DNA of 64,000 nt. It comes from JAJFIE01 sp964344255 (GTDB lineage: Bacteria > Pseudomonadota > Alphaproteobacteria > Rhodospirillales > Casp-alpha2). Positions 1 through 8,582 of the stretch are shown one piece after another. The notes beneath the pieces are model-generated. The model was not told the origin of the DNA. It made no database searches and was given only the letters and a program-made list of their open reading frames with translations. Numbering within the stretch: the stretch's first letter is position 1; each line of letters opens with the position of its first letter. The stretch spans positions 172,958 through 236,957 of the forward strand of contig CAYFMQ010000004.1 in NCBI GenBank assembly GCA_964344255.1, read 5' to 3'. Both the position numbers and the translations under genes were made by a program.

Positions 1-1493
1 GCCTTGCCGAGGCCGGCATCAAACAGGTCATCAACGGCCCGTTCACCTTTGCTCCCGACGGCAACCCGCTGGTCGGGCCGGTGCCGGGCCTGCCAGGTTA
101 CTGGACGGCGTGCGCCGTCATGGCGGGGTTCAGTCAGGGCGGCGGTGTCGGCCTGACACTTGCCGAATGGATGGTGGAGGGCGAACCCAGCCGCGACGTG
201 TTCGCCATGGATGTGGCGCGCTTTGGTGACTACACCACCAAGCCCTATACGCGGGTTACGGTGATTCAGAACTATCAGCGCCGTTTTGCGGTGGGTTATC
301 CGAACGAGGAATTGCCTGCTGGCAGGCCGTTACGTACCTCACCGGCGTATGGAATCTGGAAGGCGCAGAATGCCGTCTTCGGTCACGCCTACGGCATGGA
401 GGCTGTGAACTACTTCGCCCCTGAAGGCGAAGAACCCTATGAAACGCCTACCTTCCGGCGGTCCAACGCTTTCGACGTGGTGGCGGAAGAATGCCGTGCG
501 GTTCGCGAGGCTGTCGGTATCAATGAAGTCCACAATTTCTCCAAGTTCGACGTCATGGGACCTGAGGCCGAAAGCTGGCTCAATTATGTCATGGCGGGCC
601 GAGTGCCGGAGGAGGGCAGGTTGTCGCTGACGCCCATGCTCAGCTCCAGGGGCAAGCTCGTCGGGGATTTCACCATCAGCCGGCTCGGGCCTGAACATTT
701 TCAGTTGAATGCTTCCTATGGCTCACAGGCATTCCATATGCGTTGGCTGGAAGATCGCCTGCCGGACAACGGCGTTAGCGTTGAAAACGTCTCCGATTCC
801 CGGATCGGTTTCCAGATTGCCGGCCCCAACGCTCGTGAATTGCTGTCGCGCGTTACCCGTGACGATGTTTCCAACGAAGCCTTCCCGTTCCTGGCCGTGA
901 GAAGAATGGAAGTAGGCTTGGTGCCGGCGATCGTTTGCCGTGTCAGCTACACCGGAGGGCTGGGTTACGAAATTTATGTGGAGCCCCGCCATCAGGTGCA
1001 GCTCTATAACGCCCTTGACCAGGCGGGAATGGATCTGGGACTTAAACCCTTCGGCATGCGTGCCATGATGTCTCTCAGGCTGGAAAAATCCTTCGGCTCC
1101 TGGCTCCGGGAATTTAAACCCGACTACACGCCTGCGGAAACCGGACTGGATCGCTTTATCAGTTTCAGGAAAAACGATTTCATCGGACGCGATGCCGCTG
1201 TGGCGGAAAAAGAAAATCCGCCTGCTCGCAAGCTGGTCACCTTCGTTGTCGATGCGCTGGATGCGGATGTCGTGGCTGATGAGCCGATTTTCAAAGATGA
1301 TGATGTGGTCGGGTTCGTCACCTCGGGCGGGTATGCGCACTATTCGAAGAGGTCCGTCGCCCTGGGTTTCGTTCCGACGGACATGATTGCCGAAGGAGAG
1401 GAATTCGAGATCGAAATCCTGGGAGAAAAGCGCCCGGCGAAAATCATCACAGAGCCCCTGTTTGATCCGAAATCAGAGCAGATGCGGGGCTGA
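1..1493 (+). CDS. Dimethylglycine/sarcosine dehydrogenase-like flavoprotein, C-terminal part (5' end outside window)
   Basis: The reading frame is open from base 3, so the start lies upstream of the window. The first ~35 residues (INGPFTFAPDGNPLVGPVPG, then GYWTACAVMAGFSQGGG) are the end of a DAO-type FAD domain. Next comes the linker typical of dimethylglycine and sarcosine dehydrogenases (LPAGRPLRTSPAYGIWKA), then a full GcvT-like tetrahydrofolate-binding domain to the stop. Members oxidatively demethylate N-methyl amino acids and pass the methyl group to folate. The substrate cannot be told from this part; dimethylglycine or sarcosine fits the carnitine/betaine genes downstream. An N-methylglutamate-type substrate is also conceivable because heterotetrameric mgd genes are absent here. 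The FAD-binding N-terminus is not visible. Confidence 0.88.
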   Translation, partial: LAEAGIKQVINGPFTFAPDGNPLVGPVPGLPGYWTACAVMAGFSQGGGVGLTLAEWMVEGEPSRDVFAMDVARFGDYTTKPYTRVTVIQNYQRRFAVGYPNEELPAGRPLRTSPAYGIWKAQNAVFGHAYGMEAVNYFAPEGEEPYETPTFRRSNAFDVVAEECRAVREAVGINEVHNFSKFDVMGPEAESWLNYVMAGRVPEEGRLSLTPMLSSRGKLVGDFTISRLGPEHFQLNASYGSQAFHMRWLEDRLPDNGVSVENVSDSRIGFQIAGPNARELLSRVTRDDVSNEAFPFLAVRRMEVGLVPAIVCRVSYTGGLGYEIYVEPRHQVQLYNALDQAGMDLGLKPFGMRAMMSLRLEKSFGSWLREFKPDYTPAETGLDRFISFRKNDFIGRDAAVAEKENPPARKLVTFVVDALDADVVADEPIFKDDDVVGFVTSGGYAHYSKRSVALGFVPTDMIAEGEEFEIEILGEKRPAKIITEPLFDPKSEQMRG

Positions 1494-1600
1494 ATCCAGG
1501 GTTGCAAATACAATAGAATTCATCCCGACACGGCGCTTGCAGGGCCCTTGCGAAGGGGTCACAATCAGGTTCTCGGTTAACATTATGGGAGCCTGTCATT

Positions 1601-2314
1601 ATGCGTTTTCTGGTCTTGCAACATCACGTCCTTGAGCATCCGGGTATCTTCCGGGATTTCATGGCCGAGGATGGTGTGGAGTGGGATGCCGTGCAGTTGC
1701 AGGATGGCGAAACGATCCCTGATCTGGACGGATATGACGCTCTCTGGGTCATGGGTGGCCCCATGGACGTGTGGGAAGAGGACCGCTACACGTGGCTGAT
1801 TCCCGAAAAAGTGACCATTTTTGATGCGGTTATAAAACGGAATATGCCCTATCTGGGGTTTTGCCTGGGTCACCAGTTGCTGGGCGAAGTGGCCGGCGGC
1901 AAGTGCAACAAAATGGAACAGGCGGAGGTCGGCGTCATCGATATTTCCCTGACGGAAGACGGTGCTACCGATCCGTTGCTGAAGGGATTCGATCCCGTTC
2001 ACAAGGCGGTACAATGGCATGGCGTCGAGGTTTCGGAAGCGCCGGCCGGTTCAACAATCCTTGCTTCGACCGATGATTGCCGAGTTCAGGCGCTCAGGGT
2101 TGGTGATCTTGCCTGGGGTATCCAGTATCATGTGGAAGTGACCAAGGACACCGTTCCCGAGTGGGGTGATATTCCCGCCTACAGGAATGCCCTTGAAAAC
2201 GTGCTAGGCAAAGGCGCCATGCCGGGCTTTATCGAGCAATCGGACGCCAACATCGGCGATTTCAACCGCCATGCCCGTATCCTGTTTGATAACTTCATGG
2301 ATATTATCCGTTGA
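1601..2314 (+). CDS. Class I glutamine amidotransferase-like protein (GMP synthase-type GATase domain)
   Basis: A single-domain 237-residue class I amidotransferase. The nucleophile elbow GFCLGHQLLGE gives Cys88, and WGIQYHVEV gives His177 and Glu179, so the triad is complete. Free-standing members hydrolyse gamma-glutamyl amides or supply ammonia to a partner. The next gene starts at TGATG, overlapping this stop by one base, and encodes an FAD amine oxidase-like protein, so the two are probably translationally coupled. That pairing recalls gamma-glutamyl-polyamine breakdown (PuuB with PuuD), but this GATase is of the GMP-synthase type rather than the PuuD type. The start has a GGGAG box about 10 bases upstream. 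Confidence 0.85.
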   Translation: MRFLVLQHHVLEHPGIFRDFMAEDGVEWDAVQLQDGETIPDLDGYDALWVMGGPMDVWEEDRYTWLIPEKVTIFDAVIKRNMPYLGFCLGHQLLGEVAGGKCNKMEQAEVGVIDISLTEDGATDPLLKGFDPVHKAVQWHGVEVSEAPAGSTILASTDDCRVQALRVGDLAWGIQYHVEVTKDTVPEWGDIPAYRNALENVLGKGAMPGFIEQSDANIGDFNRHARILFDNFMDIIR

Positions 2315-3618
2315 TGGACAATCCGGCGTTAACTGACCGGGCAAGGTTCGAGCCGTGGTGGTGGGAAGCCGCCCCGCCGGCAAGAGGGCATCCCGTGTCC
2401 CTGCCGCAGGAAGTTGATGTTGCAATTGTCGGCGCCGGGTATGCCGGTATAACGGCCGCCCTGACATGCGCCAGGGCAGGACGCTCCGTGGCCCTGATTG
2501 ACCGGGAAGCACCGGGATTTGGCGCCAGTTCCCGCAACGGCGGCATGATCGGTAGCGGTCATAGGGTGGGCTATGATGACCTGTCGCGGCAATACGGCGA
2601 GGAGGTTGCGGAAGAAGTCCTGCGCGAAGGGCTGCGTTCGCTGGATTACACGACCAACCTGATTGCCGATGAAAACATCGAATGCGATTACAAGCGAACC
2701 GGTCGTTTCCGCGGCGCCTGGAGCAAGGCCGACTATGACGCCATGGGGCGCGAGATCGAGTTTCTCAGAAAGAAAATCGGGGTACAGGCTCACATGGTTC
2801 CCCGGGAAGAACAGCATTATGAGGTCTCGACAGAATCTTATCACGGTGGTTGCATCTTTTCCTCCCACGGCGGATTACATCCTGCAAAGTTCGTGCGGGG
2901 GTTGCTGGACAAGGCTGTTTCAGCAGGCGTTCAGGTAAGTTCGGGTACGTCCGTTGCCGCCATCAAACCTGACGGCACGGCCTTTTCCGTGCAGACGACA
3001 GGGGGGACGTTACGCGCCGGTGACGTCATCATTACGACCAACGGTTACACCAGGAACACGGTGCCGTTTCTCAGGCGAAGGGTGATACCAATCGCCAGTT
3101 ATATGATCGCGACGGAACCCTTAGGCCCGGACAGGGTCAAATCCATGATCCCCAATGGCCGGATGATTGTCGAAACCCGTTCCCAGCATTGTTATTACCG
3201 GCCTTCACCGGACGGTGAACGCATATTGCTGGGAGGACGGGCGGCGCTCAGCCACATCGATCCGGCCAAGAGTGCGATCAAGCTGAGAAGCCTGCTTGTC
3301 GGGCTGTTCCCTGAGCTGGAAACCATGCGGGTCAGTCATTCCTGGCTGGGAACGCTCGGGTTCAGCCAGGATCACCTGCCTCATATAGGCAAAACACCCA
3401 CCGGTATTCACTATGCTCTCGGGTTTTCCGGCTCTGGCGTGGCCATGGCGCCCTATCTGGGGTGGCGGGCAGCCAACAAGGTGCTGGGCACGGAAGATGG
3501 CGATACGGCTTTTGACAGGATACGCCATCCCGCCGTTTTGCTGCGAGATTTCGTTCCTGTCGGTTTGCCTTTGGTGAATATGTGGTATCGTATCAAGGAT
3601 ATGATGGAAGGATCGTAA
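2314..3618 (+). CDS. FAD-dependent amine/amino-acid oxidoreductase (DAO family, PuuB/OrdL-like)
   Basis: 434 residues starting at the ATG that overlaps the upstream stop (TGATG). An N-terminal FAD-binding Rossmann motif (VDVAIVGAGYAGITAAL) is followed by FGASSRNGGMIGSG, the loop typical of OrdL/PuuB-type gamma-glutamylputrescine oxidases. The C-terminus has the second FAD-contact segment (GFSGSGVAMAPYLG). Such enzymes oxidise secondary or gamma-glutamylated amines. Immediate neighbours are a class I amidotransferase upstream and a nitrilase-fold amidase three bases downstream, so one transcript could oxidise an amine adduct and hydrolyse the resulting amides. The actual substrate is an inference from context. 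Confidence 0.85.
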   Translation: MDNPALTDRARFEPWWWEAAPPARGHPVSLPQEVDVAIVGAGYAGITAALTCARAGRSVALIDREAPGFGASSRNGGMIGSGHRVGYDDLSRQYGEEVAEEVLREGLRSLDYTTNLIADENIECDYKRTGRFRGAWSKADYDAMGREIEFLRKKIGVQAHMVPREEQHYEVSTESYHGGCIFSSHGGLHPAKFVRGLLDKAVSAGVQVSSGTSVAAIKPDGTAFSVQTTGGTLRAGDVIITTNGYTRNTVPFLRRRVIPIASYMIATEPLGPDRVKSMIPNGRMIVETRSQHCYYRPSPDGERILLGGRAALSHIDPAKSAIKLRSLLVGLFPELETMRVSHSWLGTLGFSQDHLPHIGKTPTGIHYALGFSGSGVAMAPYLGWRAANKVLGTEDGDTAFDRIRHPAVLLRDFVPVGLPLVNMWYRIKDMMEGS

Positions 3619-3621
3619 GCC

Positions 3622-4479
3622 ATGTCGGAGATTTTCAAAGCCGCCTGCGTCCAGAATTGCGCCGGCAGCGATATGTCGGCGACCCTGGATCGCGCCGCAG
3701 AGCTGACCCGCCGCGCCCGTGATGAAGGCGCCGACCTGATTGCCGTTCCGGAATTCTTCGCCTGCCTGAACGTGGACGATGCAGGTCTGCAAACCGGCGC
3801 CGTGCCGGAAGACAAACATCCGGCGCTGCCCATGTTTCGTGACCTGGCGCAGGAAACAGGGGCGTGGCTGCTGCTCGGTTCACTCGGCATCGATGACGGT
3901 GGTGAACGCTTGAGAAACCGTTCCTTCATGATCGATCCGTCTGGCGCCATCCAGGCGCGTTACGACAAGATCCACATGTTCGATGTCCAATTAGGCAACG
4001 GCGAAACCTACAAGGAATCAGACGTTTTCGAGCCCGGTGACAAGGCGGTGCTCGCCCCGACCCCCTGGGGGTTGCTGGGCATGAGTGTGTGCTACGACCT
4101 GCGCTTCGCCTATCTCTATCGCGACCTTGCCCAGGCCGGGGCCAGTTTCCTTTCCGTGCCGGCAGCCTTCATGCGGACGTCTGGAAAGGCGCACTGGCAT
4201 GCCCTGTTGAGAGCCCGGGCCATCGAAACCGGCTGCTATGTCATCGCGCCCTGCCAGAGCGGTCAACATGGCCGGGCCATTACATATGGTCATTCGCTTA
4301 TCGTCGATCCCTGGGGGGCGGTGCTGGCCGAAGGACATGACGAGGAAGAAGATGTCGTCTTGGCCGAAATCGACCCGTCCAAGGTTCTTGAGGCACGCTC
4401 GAAAATTCCCGCGCTCGAGCATGATCGTCCTTATGATGCGCCTGAACGTATTTCCGTGACGGCCCTCGCCGGTGAATGA
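3622..4479 (+). CDS. Nitrilase-superfamily carbon-nitrogen hydrolase (Nit1/Nit2-like omega-amidase)
   Basis: 285 residues with the complete nitrilase-fold triad: Glu44 (AVPEFFACLN), Lys116 (RYDKIHMFDV) and Cys157 (MSVCYDLRF). The length and the motif RYDKIHMFDV are those of the Nit1/Nit2 branch, which hydrolyses deaminated glutathione or alpha-keto-glutaramate-type amides. It follows the FAD oxidoreductase by three bases, with GGAAGG just upstream, so it is the third gene of that operon. A second nitrilase-superfamily gene lies at 57099-57968 but belongs to the N-carbamoylputrescine amidase branch. Substrate assignment is at family level only. Confidence 0.88.
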   Translation: MSEIFKAACVQNCAGSDMSATLDRAAELTRRARDEGADLIAVPEFFACLNVDDAGLQTGAVPEDKHPALPMFRDLAQETGAWLLLGSLGIDDGGERLRNRSFMIDPSGAIQARYDKIHMFDVQLGNGETYKESDVFEPGDKAVLAPTPWGLLGMSVCYDLRFAYLYRDLAQAGASFLSVPAAFMRTSGKAHWHALLRARAIETGCYVIAPCQSGQHGRAITYGHSLIVDPWGAVLAEGHDEEEDVVLAEIDPSKVLEARSKIPALEHDRPYDAPERISVTALAGE

Positions 4480-4624
4480 CTGACTTTTTATACTATTCCG
4501 ATACTGTCTAAACCGGGATATGGGATGGCATAGATAATGGCTGTAGCATTTTCCCCTGCCTGAATGCCGGACAGCCGTTTCTGTGCCGGTGATCAAAACA
4601 AAACAAGGCTAACGGGAGGAAACA

Positions 4625-5851
4625 ATGCAGACCTATCTACGCGATCATATCGATTGGGAACAACCCTTTCCGGCCGAGGAGTACGCCAGCCGTCGCGCAC
4701 GCGTTCGCGCCGCTCTGGCGGATGCCAACCTTGATGCGATTTTCGTCACAACACCGGCCAACATCACATGGCTGACCGGCTACGACATGATCTGGTATCA
4801 CCTGCAGAACCTCACGGGTTTGCTGGTGCGCGCCGATTCAGATGATACCGTCTTCTTTGATTCTTCAGCCCATACCACCATTATCTCAACAACGCCGGAA
4901 ATCCCGGAAGTTCTCTACGTGGATGCCGCCGCTGTATCCGGAACGGTTGATGAGGCAATTACTGCCGTGGTCGGCGGTATTGCGGACAAAGGCCTTGGCA
5001 AATCCCGCATCGGCCTCGAAATGTGGGGGTATTCGCCCCATGCGTCAGTGATGGAGGGGCTCGCCACAGCCCTTCGCGACGGCGGCGCTACGGTTGAGGA
5101 CGAATGGGCATTGGTCGAGAAGCTCCGCTTTATCAAGTCAGACCTTGAAGTCCAGCATGTCCGCAAGGCCGCTGCTATCGCTGATGAAGCCATGGCCGCA
5201 GCGCGGGATTTCATCAAGCCCGGTGTCATGGAAACGGAAATCGAGGCCGTTATCATGGGCAGCATGATGAGTAACGGCGGCGGATATCCCGGCATCCGCA
5301 CCATGTTGGGCAGCGGTCCCCGCGCCGGAACCCACCATAGTTCCCCGACACGGCGCAAGATCAAGCAGGGTGATCTCGTGTTTGTGGATTTCTGCGGTGT
5401 TCTTGACCGCTATCACGTGAACTGCAATCGCACGTTCTCCGTGGGCGAGCCGGATTCCCGCTGGACCGACCTGATGAACAAGGCGGCGGGGACCATTGAT
5501 ACGGTCCTTGCCGAAACCAAGCTCGGTGATCCCATCAGTTCTGTCGATGCCATCGCCCAGCGTTACATCGACGAAGCGGATTTGAGAAAATACGTCTGGT
5601 GGGTCGGCGGCTATGCCCAGGAAATCGCCGTGCCACCGGACTGGTGTGGCAATCATTGGCTGAACACGCGGTTCGAAAAGATCGGCGACCCGCCGCTGAC
5701 ACCCGGCATGGTATTCAACCTGGAAAACCAGTTCGACGTCTGGGAGGACTGGCCGGGCGGAAGCGGCTGTGCCTATATCGAGAGCCTGCTGGTCACCGAA
5801 AACGGGCTCGAGGTGTTATCGAAGCTGCCGCGGACATTGACGGTAGTATAA
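4625..5851 (+). CDS. M24-fold protein, creatinase/ectoine hydrolase-like, degenerate metal site
   Basis: 408 residues, close to creatinase length, with the creatinase-type N-terminal domain (EEYASRRARVRAAL) and a C-terminal pita-bread M24 domain. Of the five metal positions of aminopeptidase P, Asp255, Glu367 and Glu386 are kept, but the second Asp is Asn266 and the His position reads GGY at Tyr330. It therefore resembles the non-peptidase branch (creatinase, ectoine hydrolase, DMSP-lyase relatives). His237/His238 in GPRAGTHHSSP sit where creatinase has its catalytic His. Creatinase would give sarcosine and urea, which would suit the upstream sarcosine-type dehydrogenase, but specificity is not proven. 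GGGAGG precedes the start. Confidence 0.78.
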   Translation: MQTYLRDHIDWEQPFPAEEYASRRARVRAALADANLDAIFVTTPANITWLTGYDMIWYHLQNLTGLLVRADSDDTVFFDSSAHTTIISTTPEIPEVLYVDAAAVSGTVDEAITAVVGGIADKGLGKSRIGLEMWGYSPHASVMEGLATALRDGGATVEDEWALVEKLRFIKSDLEVQHVRKAAAIADEAMAAARDFIKPGVMETEIEAVIMGSMMSNGGGYPGIRTMLGSGPRAGTHHSSPTRRKIKQGDLVFVDFCGVLDRYHVNCNRTFSVGEPDSRWTDLMNKAAGTIDTVLAETKLGDPISSVDAIAQRYIDEADLRKYVWWVGGYAQEIAVPPDWCGNHWLNTRFEKIGDPPLTPGMVFNLENQFDVWEDWPGGSGCAYIESLLVTENGLEVLSKLPRTLTVV

Positions 5852-5890
5852 GCCTTTATAAGTAAAAGAAAAAATAAGGGAGACCAAACC

Positions 5891-7009
5891 ATGACGGATG
5901 AAACCCTGCGGGTGTACTGGCATGACGATGTTCTGCTGCATGACGGCGGCCCCAGCATCCTGGAAAACGACCCGCCTGATTACATCGTGTTGCCCGAACC
6001 CCATGTGGAATCGGCCATGCGGGTCCAGAACATCAAGGGCATCCTGGAAAAAGGACCGCTCAGCAGCCGTGTTGAGTGGTGCGATGGCCGGGCGGCGACG
6101 GATGAGGAAATCCTTACCTTCCACACGCCCGCTTACCTGGATGAAATCAAGGATGCGAACAACAATCTGCCGGTCCGGATCGACAATTTCGGCACCATCA
6201 TGAACGAAGGCTCCTACGAGGCCGCTATGGCGGCTGCGGGCACCACGCTGGAAGCCATGAACGCCGTGATGACCGAGCCCGGCGGTCCGGTCTATTCCCT
6301 GGTTCGCCCACCGGGACATCATGCCCAGCCGACCATGGGCGACGGCAACTGCATCTTCAATAACCTGGCGCTTGCTGTCGAACTGGCCTGCAAGCAGGGC
6401 GCGGACAAGGTCGCCGTGATCGACTGGGACGTTCACCACGGTAACGGCACACAGACCGGTTTCTATGACCGCGATGACGTGTTGACCATTTCGATCCACA
6501 TGAACCACGGTTCCTGGGGCGACAATCATCCGGAACTGGGGCTTGCCGATGAAATCGGCGTTGGCGCCGGGGTCGGCTTCAACAGAAACGTTCCGTTACC
6601 GTATGGAGTCGGTAATGCAGGCTACGAAGCCGTGCTGACAGATCTGTTGACGCCGCTGATCGACGATTTTGCGCCTGACGTGATCATCATTGCCGCCGGC
6701 GAAGACGCTAACGCCTTCGATCCCAACGGCCGCATGGTCGTTACAATGGATGGTTACAGGCGATTGGGGCTGATTGCTCGTGATCTCGTGGACAAACACT
6801 GCGCCGGGAAAATGCTGTTGGTGCAGGAGGGCGGCTATTCGCCGACCTACACAGCCATGGCGGCGCATGCCATGCTGGAAGGTGCGCTTGGCATTTCAGA
6901 CGCCTTGCTTGAGGACCCAATCGGTTACTATCCGGACCGCTCGGAACATGGCATTGCCGTGCTGCCCGACATCAAGGCCGAATGGGACCGCGCCATTGCA
7001 GCAGCCTGA
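5891..7009 (+). CDS. Histone deacetylase-superfamily amidohydrolase (acetylpolyamine amidohydrolase-like)
   Basis: 372 residues with all class II HDAC catalytic features: RPPGHHAQP (His143, His144), DWDVHHGNG (zinc ligands Asp180 and His182), AGEDANAFDP (third zinc ligand Asp272), and GGY with the transition-state Tyr at 316. Bacterial members remove acetyl groups from acetylpolyamines or other acyl-amines. It lies 40 bases after the creatinase-like gene with a GGGAG ribosome site, so it probably shares its transcript. The neighbourhood of amine oxidases and amidases makes an N-acylated amine the likely substrate, in the cytoplasm. The exact acyl-amine is unknown. Confidence 0.88.
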   Translation: MTDETLRVYWHDDVLLHDGGPSILENDPPDYIVLPEPHVESAMRVQNIKGILEKGPLSSRVEWCDGRAATDEEILTFHTPAYLDEIKDANNNLPVRIDNFGTIMNEGSYEAAMAAAGTTLEAMNAVMTEPGGPVYSLVRPPGHHAQPTMGDGNCIFNNLALAVELACKQGADKVAVIDWDVHHGNGTQTGFYDRDDVLTISIHMNHGSWGDNHPELGLADEIGVGAGVGFNRNVPLPYGVGNAGYEAVLTDLLTPLIDDFAPDVIIIAAGEDANAFDPNGRMVVTMDGYRRLGLIARDLVDKHCAGKMLLVQEGGYSPTYTAMAAHAMLEGALGISDALLEDPIGYYPDRSEHGIAVLPDIKAEWDRAIAAA

Positions 7010-7112
7010 CGGCGCGCGCCTGAAAAAAGCAATAACGCGTTGAAAAAACTGATTTAATCGGGTTTTTCGCTACGGTATACTCCTGCCCTGACCAGATAAG
7101 GCCTGAGATACC

Positions 7113-7691
7113 ATGAGCGAAAACTCCGATAAAAACGCCAACGATACCATGCGCGACCATTTCCTGGGGTGGCAATGCCGGTTGCGTGAGCATTCGATCC
7201 GCAAGCTGAACGGCGAGCCGTCCCCGGGCATGACGCCGGATATTGCCGTTGGCGACAGCGGCACGGGCTTTGGTGGTGTTCGGGTTCTGCTGGTTCTTCA
7301 TGACCCTGAGCGGCATACGCCCGAGATCAAACACATGGTCCGTAAGACCCGCGATCCGAAGCAACGTTACGAAAACGCGCTCAAGTATTTTTCGGAATCC
7401 TATTATCAGGACAGGAAGAAATTTACCGGCAGCCTGACGGCGTTGTTTACACCAGGTTCTGATGCAGCCAGACGCCTGATCGAAGCCGGAACCGCCACCC
7501 TGGTTTTCGATGAAAAAAGCCAGCGTTACGTCATACCAGCCAGTGTTGAAACGTTGCAAGATAGCGACCCCGATTGGCAAGCGACCTACTGGCATAATCA
7601 TCTGTACAATCCCAAACTTGCCGGGGACAGCATCGTGCTCCGGTTAACGCCTGACTGGGCGAACGCCAAGGCCGACCCGCCGGTATATTGA
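7113..7691 (+). CDS. Uncharacterised protein, 192 residues
   Basis: No domain is recognised. The protein is soluble, with no signal peptide or membrane segment and a single cysteine (GWQCRL). It contains a hydrophobic beta-like stretch (GGVRVLLVLHDPERH) and a basic helix (DPKQRYENALKYFSESYYQDRK), and ends in a proline-rich tail. The region is unlikely to be spurious because codon use matches its neighbours and no longer frame competes. It sits between the HDAC-like gene and a crotonase gene with gaps of about 100 bases on each side, so it may be transcribed alone. No function is proposed. Confidence 0.7.
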   Translation: MSENSDKNANDTMRDHFLGWQCRLREHSIRKLNGEPSPGMTPDIAVGDSGTGFGGVRVLLVLHDPERHTPEIKHMVRKTRDPKQRYENALKYFSESYYQDRKKFTGSLTALFTPGSDAARRLIEAGTATLVFDEKSQRYVIPASVETLQDSDPDWQATYWHNHLYNPKLAGDSIVLRLTPDWANAKADPPVY

Positions 7692-7787
7692 TCCCACATG
7701 TTTGCGACTGATCTTATTGCGGTCTCCAAATCCTCTGACTAGTATGGATTGTATGGGGATTCCCCGAGAGGTTAACGGGAGCAGACA

Positions 7788-8561
7788 ATGGCGCAGGTAC
7801 ATCTTGAACGGAATGAAACGCCTGAGGGCAGCATCAACCGGGTCATCCTCGATAGGCCTGATAAGCTGAACGCGTTGAGCGATGAGATGGTCAAGCAGTT
7901 GAAAGACGCCGTTGATCAGGTGCTTGAGGATGAGGCGCTGCGGTGCGTCATTATCACGGGCATCAGTGATCGTTGCTTCTGCGCCGGTTCCGATCTCAAG
8001 CAGTTAAGCGAACTGACGTCCGGATCGGCGGGCGGTTTTCTTCGGCACACCCATGATGCGCTTGCAGCCGTTCGGAGTATCCCCGTTCCCGTGATCGCCC
8101 GTATCCAGGGACCCTGCATGGGCGTCGGTATGGAGCTGGCGGCGGCCTGCGATTTCCGGCTGGCGACGGCGTCGTCCCTGTTCGCCATGCCGAAAGTGAA
8201 GATCGGTATTCCGTCCGTCATTGAGGCGGCGTTGGTGGCGCGGATCGTCGGGCCGGGGCGGGCTTCCTGGCTGATGCTGACCGGTGATAACATTGACGCA
8301 CAACGTGCTTATGAGTGGGGATTTTTGGAAGAAATCGTTCCCGACGAAGCGGCTCTTGATGCCTCCGTTGATCGCGCCGTTAAGGGGATTCTCGAGTCAG
8401 GTCGCCTGGCGGTCAGTGCTCAGAAGCGCCTGTTGCGTTCGTGGGAGGATCTCCCGCTCGAACAATACGTCGAGGAAAGCATCCGCCCCTTTGCCGCGGC
8501 GCATGCATATAACGAGCCAGGCGAGTTGTCCGCAAAGGTTATCGAGCGCCTGAAAAAGTAA
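7788..8561 (+). CDS. Enoyl-CoA hydratase/isomerase-family (crotonase) protein
   Basis: 257-residue crotonase fold. The oxyanion-hole segments are present (CFCAGSDLKQL and GPCMGVGMELAAACD), and the first catalytic Glu is kept in GMELAAACD. The second catalytic position of enoyl-CoA hydratase, normally Glu in the PE motif, is Lys136 (FAMPKVKIGIP). A classical hydratase reaction is therefore doubtful, and an isomerase, hydrolase or lyase reaction on an acyl-CoA is more likely. It starts after GGGAG, and an acetyltransferase gene follows 21 bases later. It is distinct from the CaiD-type crotonase at 38591-39373, which keeps the Glu. Confidence 0.85.
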   Translation: MAQVHLERNETPEGSINRVILDRPDKLNALSDEMVKQLKDAVDQVLEDEALRCVIITGISDRCFCAGSDLKQLSELTSGSAGGFLRHTHDALAAVRSIPVPVIARIQGPCMGVGMELAAACDFRLATASSLFAMPKVKIGIPSVIEAALVARIVGPGRASWLMLTGDNIDAQRAYEWGFLEEIVPDEAALDASVDRAVKGILESGRLAVSAQKRLLRSWEDLPLEQYVEESIRPFAAAHAYNEPGELSAKVIERLKK

Positions 8562-8582
8562 ATTCGTTCCGGATTTTCATTC

